In this document: positions 20,493 to 30,800 of the stretch, piece after piece
Position numbering within the stretch: the first letter of the stretch is position 1
How the letters are laid out: each line of letters begins with the position of its first letter
Source: Nematopogon swammerdamellus
Lineage: Eukaryota > Arthropoda > Insecta > Lepidoptera > Adelidae
Assembly: GCA_946902875.1 (NCBI GenBank)
Contig: OX336336.1
Span: 3,628,545 to 3,692,544, forward strand
Length of the DNA: 64,000 nt
Reading direction: 5' to 3'
Notes under the pieces: model-generated
What the model was told of the DNA's origin: nothing
Seen by the model: the letters and a program-made list of their open reading frames with translations, nothing else
Database searches by the model: none
Program-made: the position numbers and the translations under genes

Positions 20493-20700
20493 TGTCACTC
20501 CGTGCAAACACTACGGCAGACTGACGCTTAACGTGACCTTTCCGTAATCAATGTCGTAATGATAAGTCAGTTTACCTTGTCCGCTATCTATCGCACGGGC
20601 CCCGCGGTGTGTGGAATAAATCATGATAGTGCTGCCTCCCTCATTTATGTGATAAAAGTATCTAGGGAAAGTGAGAGAGACTATACATACCTACATATCG
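20493..20700 (-). promoter_or_regulatory. Putative promoter of HSD17B8-like copy B
   Basis: Repeat-free stretch directly upstream of the ATG. On the minus strand GCGTCAGTCTGC, matching the arthropod initiator TCAGT, lies about 30 bases before the ATG. No TATA box is evident. Functional status is inferred. Confidence 0.3.
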
Positions 20701-21000
20701 CACGCTCTATCCCGAGAATAGGGGTAAGCAGAGTAGTCGGTTTTGTGCTGCAAGTACATGTTGTAAATTACAGAACAACACCGACCACCACCATTTAGCA
20801 AAGTATTGGGACAAGTTACTGTCAAGCAGCAAGTGAGGCACGAAGACCCACCTGCTGCACCGGTGGAAGTACCGTGCCAAGGTGAGAGGTGGCTAGCCTG
20901 TCGCCCTTATGCACGGTATCTTGTCCTTACCCCTTAGTCGCACGGGGAGAGATGCAGTGAGGCTATTTTTAAGTACCGACACCACGCGGTACCTAGATAG
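20690..21000 (+). repeat. Dispersed repeat family F, copy 3
   Basis: Nearly complete: ACATATCGCACGCTCTATCC, AACACCGACCACCACC, GTCGCCCTTATGCACGGTAT, ending CACGCGGTACC. Confidence 0.7.
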
Positions 21001-21063
21001 ATTTGATAGCTAAATCAAGTAATGCATTTTGACAATAATTCCTAATAAAATCTTTTTTTTTTT

Positions 21064-21380
21064 TTATGGAAACTGACACGGTTGGCTATGTCACCTACAA
21101 CATCCGTGATGTCAGCCCATAACACCGGGTGAACTTGCTGCCACGTCAGTGCTTCCCTTCGGTCGTGCCGGCTACACTGAACTGGACGGAAAACACAAAC
21201 TATTTACATAGCCGTTTCGACCGACCTTTCATTCAGTGCGGTGGTACCAACCCGGGCGGATTAAACCCTACCACCTAGTAATATAAGAAGGGAGTCATAT
21301 CCCTTAGTCGCCATTCACGACATACACGGGGAGAGATGCAGTGGGGCTATTCTTTTTAAGTATCGACGCCACACGGTACC
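21064..21380 (-). repeat. Fusion SINE (S tail + F end), copy 2
   Basis: Same junction (AGAAGGGAGTCATATCCC) and the same order of parts as 15735-16040. Confidence 0.75.
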
Positions 21381-21479
21381 TATATAGTAGGATAGCTAAA
21401 TGATGAAGTAATGAATTTTGGAAATAATTCCTAATAAAATCAGTTAAAGTCACATATTTAAATATTTTGATAGAAACCT

Positions 21480-21800
21480 CGAAATGTGGCGCCGAGCCAC
21501 TCATATGGTGTCTAACGACACCCATGGGCATTCGGTCGCATGGGATGGTTGCGAATGCCACGCCGCCGGCCTGACACGCGTAATCACGGCCGTCTAGGGC
21601 CCTAGACTATACTTGGGTGGAAATATATGGACAGGAAGAGCGTTCCAGAGTTTACCGGTTCTGTAGAGAAAAGATCTGCAGAACCGATTGTTACGTATCC
21701 GCGGTAAGTCGAGCGTGTAGGAATGAAATCCCGGCCCAGTGCACGAGGTGTGGATGTGGAAAAGGGACGGGGCGGGATAGCGTCAAACAGCTCCTCCGAG
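21480..21800 (-). pseudogene. LINE C-terminal fragment, copy 5
   Basis: Minus-strand remnants SEELFDAIPPRPF, and 3' UTR AAATGTGGCGCCGAGCC at the low-coordinate end. Intergenic between HSD17B8 copies B and A. Confidence 0.65.
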
Positions 21801-22006
21801 CTATCGAAAACACAGCTTGAGAGCAAGATTAACAATTTTACTGAGAGTTCTGACTACAAATACTTATTAATTAAGAGTATCAGGTGTAAAGAGCCTTTGC
21901 CAAACTTTGATACGTAATTTATATCAACTTAATGCATATCAGCATAAAATAAGGGCGGCGACGCGTGCCTACTCTATTCTCTCTTTCTATCTATTTAAAA
22001 AATCTA

Positions 22007-22026
22007 GGGGGGGGGGGGGGAGGGGG
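22007..22026 (+). repeat. Homopolymer G tract (14 G, A, 5 G)
   Basis: Isolated G run in AT-rich DNA; able in principle to form a G-quadruplex. The length may be unreliable in sequencing. Confidence 0.85.
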
Positions 22027-22059
22027 CCCCACGTCCAATTTTCCGGGTAGACCCCAGAC

Positions 22060-22790
22060 CGCCCCTGGGTATACATAACATTCAGACAACATGCTGCCAA
22101 TTGGAGCAAGCCAGTCTCCTTTCCTACTTGAGTAGGGCCCGGACGTGTTCGGTGAACTTATTGAGTACCTAGTGAGTTCGTCATATGCCTGATTAGGTAA
22201 TGAAAGGTTTGGTATATTTTCATGACAAAAATATATATTTTTCAAATAAAACCATTATGTATAAAAATAAAGTATATTACAACAAAAACATTGCACCAAA
22301 TTGTACAAATTTTAAAATGGAGTATTGATATGTTCGTTGCAAAAGGCACCCGTATACTTATGTGAACACACATTCGCACACTTTCTCTTATATATATGTA
22401 AGTAGATAAACTCATTCGAGGCAAAAAACCCATATTAAAAATGTCATTCCTGTAACATGTTATTGTTATATCTTACACCCGTTCAACGTGCCACTCGAGA
22501 ATTATCAGAAATGTAAAATATCCTATGAGTGCCTATATAGTTCGTAAAATATAGCTTGTATTATATTTCGTCTAGAAACAATATTCTGCCGAATAAACAT
22601 TAACTTTCGAGAAAATTTGGAAAAAAAAAAATCTAAGTCTGCGATATTTTTGTTTCAAACAAGAGTGCATCGTCCACCCTTAAAATATTTTAAAAATATA
22701 ATTAAAAAAAATTTAAACGATTTGAATAAAATTTTGTATTTAGATAATGTTTTACTTTTCAGGTTATCTACAAGATAAACTGAACAGTTT
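22060..22790. other. Intergenic AT-rich DNA
   Basis: No gene or named repeat recognised between the G tract and the hairpin at 22798. Confidence 0.4.
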
Positions 22791-22797
22791 ACTTACG

Positions 22798-22865
22798 ATC
22801 GTAGAGCATCGTCTCTGTCGCACGAGCTCGCACGCCTCTGCGCGACAAAGACGACGCTCTACAAC
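22798..22865. repeat. Hairpin repeat, copy 2
   Basis: GTAGAGCATCGTCTCTGTCGC pairs almost perfectly with GCGACAAAGACGACGCTCTA(C). The downstream GGATTGTCTCTTTCTAAC matches copy 1 at 15480. Confidence 0.65.
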
Positions 22866-22869
22866 AGGA

Positions 22870-23425
22870 TTGTCTCTTTCTAACGCTCGATGTTCATTAT
22901 TTTCTGGCGGGTATGTACCTACGTATTTTATTTTTATATATTTAAATAACACAACCATTTTGGGATACAGTCTAACTGCAGTGTATTATTAAGTAGGTAG
23001 CTGTGTGTGAGCCTCCGTTCGTGTAAACAGTAGCATGCTTTATGCTTACAATAATAAAGTTCTTGTGAGCGGTTACTTAGTATAGGGTTCATTATTTATA
23101 AGTAAGTACTAACAAAACATTTTCACTTGCGAAGTTTGTCAGTTCTTCTTCGCATTGAAATAGAACTGGTGGAATTTCCGACGTATCCAAAAGCGTAGCT
23201 TACCTACCTATCAATGAAATTATACAATAAACAATGCGATGTTAATTTAAGCTTAATTCAATGTACACAACAATGAAAACAAACAGGAAACTCCGTGGAC
23301 GTTCCTTAAAATTTTACGGAAATAGTTCCAATTCCAACCAGGGTCGCCAGATGGTACAGTTGAAAAAACCGGACATTATTCATCAAAGTGCCTTTAGTTT
23401 TTCAGGTGCAAATGTTTAAAAAAAA
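22870..23425. other. Intergenic AT-rich DNA
   Basis: Nothing recognised with confidence; GTTCTTCTTCGCATTGAAAT near 23140 resembles dispersed sequence near 9690 in reverse. Confidence 0.35.
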
Positions 23426-23429
23426 ATTG

Positions 23430-23920
23430 TCTAGTGCGAGTTTTACTCGCGCACGGAGGTTTCCGTATCTAACCGCTATCAATAATATCCGCCTATGAGC
23501 TCAGGTGGAATGGTCTTCGAATTTTAATTTCGAAGATATGTAGGACGATCGGAGAGAAGCCTCAATGAGGTCGATGGTAATTGACGGTGGGAAAATGACA
23601 GCACCTCAATAAGGTCGTTGGCAATTGAGCGGCTATCTTTTGCCTTTCAACAATGCAATGTATAAAAGCCTGTGGCGCCATCTATTATTCAATAGTGTGA
23701 CTAATCGATTTTTCGGACCTTTGTTGTATGGGAGCCCCCTTAATTTTTAACTTTTTCTTATTTGTTGTTATATCCGCCATAGTAACACATATTCTGTGAA
23801 AATTTCAACGGGCTACCTATTACGGTTCAAGAGATACGGCCCTCGGACAGACGGACGGACGGACGGACGGACGGCGGAGGCTTAGTAATAGGCTTCCTTA
23901 CGGGATACGGAAACCTAAAA
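23430..23920 (+). mobile_element. GGTTCCGTA-family element, copy 2, with internal 4-bp-duplication insert
   Basis: Very close to copy 1 outside an insert of about 130 bases (roughly 23500-23633) that is bounded by CTAT on each side and absent from copy 1. The insert holds the palindrome TCTTCGAATTTTAATTTCGA. Confidence 0.7.
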
Positions 23921-24059
23921 ATTAAAGGATTTGATTTTCAATTGCAAATTTTTCCATGACCTTTACTTGTGAAAATGAATGGGAGATAAGAGTAATAAAT
24001 ACAAATACACAGTTGAATTGGTCGAACTGATTGCGAAATCGAAGAAGTCACAGTAAGAT

Positions 24060-24455
24060 TAGTATTAAAATGTTCTGAAAAAAAATTGGTTGTCTGTAAA
24101 GTTGGTTTACGGACGATAGTTTTACGTGATAACGTCATAAAGTGGTAAGACTACTTTCAATTTCTGCTGCCCTGGTACTTTAGACATGAATATTCTAAAT
24201 TTGAAATCTTTTCCGACCGGCCAGATGCGCTTAATATATTATGGTATGAGTAACCTCCTTTTAATTTCTTCTGCCCTGGTACTTTAGAACCAGAGAGATA
24301 AATGTTTACAAGCCGACGCTTGGGCCGATTGTGCCTCTCTATCGCTTGTTACGCGCTCTCGCTTGCACACACAGGCTCAGATGGAACGTGACACTTTATC
24401 GTGTGTGCAGCCGGTGTTCATCAATTTATAAGACGTGACGTTATCACGTCAAAAG
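24060..24455 (+). repeat. Repeat family K, copy 2
   Basis: Uninterrupted counterpart of 850-1310; inverted edges TTTTACGTGATAACGTC (24120) and GACGTTATCACGTCAAAA (24437-24454). Confidence 0.6.
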
Positions 24456-24842
24456 TTAACATTTGCGTTATATGAAGAAAAAAAACTTGACGTCTTGATG
24501 TCCGGTTTTTCATTATTTTGGAGACCGGACACAAGCCTCAAAAACGGGACTGTCCTGACTGGCAACCCTGATTCCAACCCAAGAAAGAACTTTCTTACTA
24601 ACCGAGTAGTAAACTCTTTTAACAAGATATGATAAGTGCTATCTCAGTGAACGGTTTTAAAAATCTACTTGACTTCCACCGAAAATTACTTTCACCGAAA
24701 AATGCATAGAAGCTTCGCTTTTTTAGGCGTCCCCCGACGTCACCGGTTTTAACTTTTTTATGAAAATGGTTTTGCATAATAACTTCATTTGGAATTAATG
24801 ATTGTAGTACTTGACTGGTGCTATACTTAATAGTGTAGTACC

Positions 24843-27800
24843 CTAGTAGCCACCGGTAATGTCTATAGCGGCCCCCGTGACGAACGAACTCTTGTCAGAC
24901 GACAGGAAGACGATCACCTCGCCCACCTCTGAAAAAAGAATACAATCTTTCAAATATTTTATGTATGTGTGTGTAAGTTTTTTTTTTTGTAAGATAAATA
25001 TCTCATAAAATCTGGTTGTCGGGAATCATACATCAAAGCAAAATAAATATTTACACCATGTTCCATTTTGGGTGGTAGTACCGGAAAGGGAGTGATTCGA
25101 CACTGCGGTTCTGCACCATTTACTTTAGGATTTTTTTTTAACAGCCTTCATACAAAAGTGCTGATAAGTTTTAAAATTTTAGCACACAAGTTACTGGCCA
25201 AAATGTTTTCTGTTTCACATACACAGCAGTTTTCAGTGAAATAAAAAAAGACAACAAATAAAATACGAATTTTGTCAAACTTTCAACGGGCTAACTATTA
25301 CGGTTCCAAAGATACAGCAGTAGGACAGACAGACAGACATACTGACAGACGCCGTAGTCTTAGTAATAGGCTTCCGTACGGAAGTACAACGGAAGCTGCA
25401 GAACGTACACATGTTCCATGGGGAGTGCTCGGAGGAGCTGTTTAACGCAATCCCGCCGTCCCCTTTCCACCTCCGCACCACACGCACTGGGCAGGGATTG
25501 CATCCCTATACGCTGGACTTACCGCGGATGCGTACTAATCGATTCTGCAGATCTTTCCTCTACAGAACCGGTAAACTAAGGAACGCTCTCCCTGCTCATA
25601 TATTTCCCCCCAAGTACAGTCTCGGGTCCTTCAAGAGGGGCGTGAATGGGCACCTGTCAGGCCGGCATGGCATTCGCAACCCCCGCATACGACCGAATGT
25701 CCATGGGCGTCGTTAGACACCTTATGGGAGGCTCGGGCGCCACATGTCGCGCTTACTATAACAAAAAAACACAACTGACCGGCGGGTTCGCCGACTCTGC
25801 CCAGCGGGATCATCTTCAGTATGCCCTCCCTCACTTTGTCCGGAACTGTCTTTATTATGGGTGTGTTGATCACACCGGGCAGTATGGCGTTCACTCTGAA
25901 AATAGTCCATACATATTTATTACATGTACATACATACCTCACGCCGTATCTTGACAATCGGGGTGAGCACAGTAATCGGTGTTGTGCTGCAGGGACTCTC
26001 TGGTAAAATACAGCACAATTTTGTCAGCCTCGGTAGCTCAGTGGTGCGGTCGGTCGACTGTTGTTAAGCAACCCCTGAGCGCGGTCAGTACTTGGATGGG
26101 TGACTGCTCGACCATTGGAGGCTGACCGTGGTTCGAATTCCATGTAAAACTGTAGGTCCCTTCCCTTCTTACCTTACTAGGTGGTAGGGTTTATCCCGCC
26201 CGGGTTGATACCACCGCACTGAGCGAAATGTCAGTCGAAACAGCTATGTAAATAGTTCGTGTTTTCCGTCCAGTTCAGTGTAGCCGACATGAAATGAAGG
26301 GATGCACTGACATGGCACCTAGTTCACCCGGTGTTATGGGCTGACATCACGGATGTTGTAGGTGATGTAGCCAACCGACAGTGTCAGTATCCATAAAAAA
26401 GGGAATATTTGGTTCACCTTATGTTATACCGTCCCAGCTCCTTGGCAGCCGACTGAGTCAAGCCCACCACTCCCGCTTTACTCGCTGAGTAGTTGGTCTG
26501 CCCTGTAGAGAACAGGACGCAAACACAGATTAAAAACCGGCCAAGTGCGAGTCGAACTCGCGCACCGAGGGTTCCGTATCGCCATGTCATGGCTAGCGCC
26601 ACTCACGCCATCTATGGCGTGTTATGAAATGCTTCATATTAGTTAAATGTCATGATTAGTTAAAATGCTTCACCGTCTATGCGGTAGATGGCGCGCGCGC
26701 ATACACTTTTTGGTTTCTTCTATGGGAACCCGCGTGCATTTTTTACTTTTTGTTATTTTTATTATTTTTTGTTATATCGGCCATAACACATTCTGTGAAA
26801 ATTTCAACGGGCTACCTATTACGGTTCAAGAGATACAACCCTCGGACAGACAGGCGGACGGACAGACAGACAGACAGACGGCGTAGGCTTAGTAATAGGT
26901 TCCCGTACCGGATACCGGACCCGTTCACAAATTCTACGACTAGTTTACAACTTCTACCACCGAGAACCAAACGGTTCTCGAAATCGTTTCTTTTTCGCAC
27001 TCTCTAGGGTGCGGAGCAGTCTTCCGGCGAGTATATTTCGCGAATCCTTTAACCTGGGCTTCTTCAAAAGTCATATTAACAGGTTAGACAGCCTAGCATC
27101 GCAAACCGCTGGCATGGCACCTAATTAGCGTGGTTTCGCGAGGAGAGGTGATTTTGGCTCTGTTCACTGCACCATTGATCTCTCGGCACAGCCGCCCATG
27201 TTGATTTACATAAAAAAAATACAGATTACAAGTTCTACGATTAGGTTAAGCTATGACTTGCCTCTAGAACAGGGACCCACTTTAATTTTTTTACTTATCC
27301 ACAATAATAACACATTCTGTGAAAATTTCAACCGACTACCTTTTTCCGGTCCAAAGATACAGCTCTTTAAAGGTAGGACAGATGGCCGGACAGACGGGCA
27401 GATGGCTTTAGTAAAAGGGTCCCGTACGGATACGGAATCCTAAAAATTTTATTAGATTCCCACTAAATAACTTTGACAATTGAATACATTTTGCATCTTT
27501 AGATTTTTAAATGACTTATCATCGATGTCTATTTTATAGATTGGCCCATCCCATACATCACTCCCGAAAAAATATGTTCTCGACGAGACCTGCATATAAT
27601 GCAGATTTCACGGACACCCGCTTCATATGACGTGTGCGGCGCGTGTTGAACGCACGCAAGTCTGTATCGAGTCGGTGACGCGTGTGTGCAGCATGCCCGG
27701 TTGCTGTTATAAAGAGTGACAGTGACAAACGTTGTTGTTTGTTTCACCTGTGCATGTTATGGCGTGTTATGAAGCCAGCATGGCTAGGATCGTGTGACGG

Positions 27801-30800
27801 TGGTATCGCGTTCTCGTTCTCGCTTGCCTGCTGATGATGGGAGTGGGCGGAAAGACGGCAAACGCGTCCAAGTGTAGGTTACCTACCTATGGATGAAATT
27901 ACACAATAAACAACAAACAATAAAAGATGCGCAAACAGGACCGCGTCGTTTACGGACGCTACCCAACACACTCACCCATATTGCCATATTTCCCCACGAT
28001 GCTGGAGATGTTGATGATGGAGCCCCCGGACACCTGAGCATCCACCATCGCCTTGGCGAACGCCTGCATCACCAGGAACGTTCCCTGCACACAAACATTC
28101 TCAAAATAACAGGCGATCTTCGCCTATGCAATGCGAGATACCTCCGCCGCATTTATTTATTTTTATTTTTTTTTTTTATTTGGAAAAACCAAAATTATTT
28201 TACATCCAGAAAACAAGGTATTACGAGATAAAATTGAGTATGTAAAAACGCAGCAACGTTTTTCACATATTAAAAGTACGTAAGTAAGAATACAACTTGA
28301 GACATGAACATGAAACAAATAATCAAAACATAAACCTACAAATAACACAAAGACAAACAGACGGAAAGAAATAAAGGAGAGAGAGAGAGAGAGAGAGAGA
28401 GAAACAGCTGAAAGAGACATACAGTACACTACGTCTATGTGAAACTACTCTTTGGTTTACTTACCTTAATGTAAACATGAAAAATGTATCATCCTTACCT
28501 ATAATAAAATCCAACGTCTGCTTTCTGTATGTCTGAGTGTCTGTCTGTCCGCTTATAACTCGAGAACCACTGAACCGATTTTAATAAAACAAAATTCTAC
28601 GGATAGCTTGATTCTTCCCATCAACTATAGGCTACTTACTATCACGCTAAATGGCTTATGAGGTTAGCAGTGAAGTGAAATATGAGAGCGGGCGGAGCCG
28701 CGGGCACAGCTTGTGTATTTATAATTGACGGCGACAGCGCCACAGCAGCGGCACGCGAGAACGTGTACTTTGTACTTTGAGCGTACGAGACACAACTGTG
28801 TCCGTGTGAGCGAGAATCCCTTGTAGGTTATTTATTATATAGCATCACAACATTATTCATGTGACTTGAGGTTATTTATTATATAGCAACACATTATTCA
28901 CTGGGGTAGGCAGTTAATGCAGTTGGAATAAAATGTACCAAATGGTCAGCTTTCACAAGATCTTCTTACCTTACCAGGTGGTAAGGTTTATCCTGCCTGG
29001 GTTGGTACCACCGCATTGAATTAAACGTCTGTCGAAACGGCTATGTAAATAGTTCTTGTTTTCCGTTCAGTTCAGTGTAGCCAACATGAAACGAAGGGAA
29101 GCACTGTCATTGCACCTAGTTCACCCGGTGTTATGGGCGGACATCACAGATGTTGTAGGTGATGTAGCCAACCGTGTCAGTTGCCATAAATAACTTAAAT
29201 AAAAACAAAGAATGCTAACACAAGAGGCTGGGCAGCAAAAAAAAACCGGCCAAGTGCGAGTCGAACGCGCGCACCGAGGGTCCCGTATCGCCATGTCACG
29301 GCTAGCGCTACTCACGCCATCTAGATGGCGTGTTTCGAAATGCTTCATATTAGTTAATGTCATGTTTCATAATCTATTCGGTAGATGGCGCATACACTTT
29401 TTGGTTTCTTCTATGGGAACCCCTGTGTTTTTTTTTACTTTTTCTTATTTTTATTATTTGTTCTTATATCGGCCATAGTAACACATTTTTTGTGAAAATT
29501 TCAACGGGCTACCTATTACGGTTCAAGAGATACAGCCCTCGAACAGACGGACGGATGGACAGACAGACAGATAGACAGACAGACGGCGTAGGCTTAGTAC
29601 TAGGGTCCCGTACCTGATACGGAACCCTAAAAACCAACAAACAAAAAAACAATCCCCACCTTCAAGTTGACGTCGACAACTTGGTCGTAGTCCACTTCAG
29701 ACATCTTGAGTACCCAGTTGTCGCGTGTGATCCCGGCAGAGTTGACTATGATGGTCGGCGGTCGCTTGTACTGTTTCATTGTAGCCTCCAGAACCTTCTG
29801 TACGGAAGCGGATTCGGCTACGCTCATCTCCACCGCGCTGTGGTCATCTGTGGATTGATTTGTGTTACAGAGACGAATTTGGGCTCTGCCGGCCTAGGTA
29901 GCTCAGTGGTGCGATCGGTCGACTGTCGTTCGTGATCATGAGCACACCTGGGCGCGGTTAGAACTTCGAAATCCGTTTGAGGCTAAACTTCTTCGTAAAA
30001 AAAGGGTCACTTCCCTTCTTAACACACTAGCTAGGTGGTATGGAAAATGTATACCACCGCACTGAATTATGTTCCGTGTGTGCTGAACACGTTTCGTCCA
30101 GTTCAGTATAGCTGGACGAAAAATACTGGCACGGCACCTGGAAACATATAATGTGCCGATACCTCGAGTGAAGTGGTGCGACCAACAATGCAATGTTCCA
30201 ATATTGTTGTATATTAAATTAAGGTATTCCGAAATGTTGTCTGTCAGATGTGACATGTGTTCAGAAGTGAGGTTATATAAGTTGTCAAAATACAGCAATC
30301 TTTTGAGCAATACGCGTTATTCATTCTGTAAAATGCAAACAGAACACACAATAAAAACCTGTTTTTAAGTGAGAACGTTGTTCATACACAGAGTGTTCCG
30401 TAGGCACATATTCCTTCTTATTGTACACAGGGTTGTCAGATAAAAAAAGAGGACATTTTTCACCTTTGATTTTTCGGGTACAACTTTTATGAAAAATCTA
30501 TCCCCCCTTTGTTTTGTCCGCGGAAGTCTAAAACTTTTCCGCGGACAAGACTTCAAAAAAGAGGACTGTCCGCGGTAAAAGCGGACACCTGACAACCCTG
30601 ATTGTACATATAAAGAACATCCTTCTTGTCGCACTTGCAAGTATCTCGTGTTCGGCTCTGCTTATTTTGTATTGATATATCCTCTAGCTATCTGTAGTTT
30701 GTAGTTAAAATCTTAGTTAGGTAAATTAAAAGTTAAATTATCATTCGGTAGATGGTGCTGTTCTACCGAATCCGATATATTATTATAATTGTATGGGTTA

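Noticed and set aside
24870..25895. Possible third dehydrogenase fragment between the copies
   Set aside because: The exons at 24843-24928 and 25780-25895 join in frame to copy A; no leftover dehydrogenase exons were found.
28377..28402. GA repeat as a GAGA-factor promoter element
   Set aside because: It lies in the middle of an intron with no nearby transcription start; treated as a simple microsatellite.
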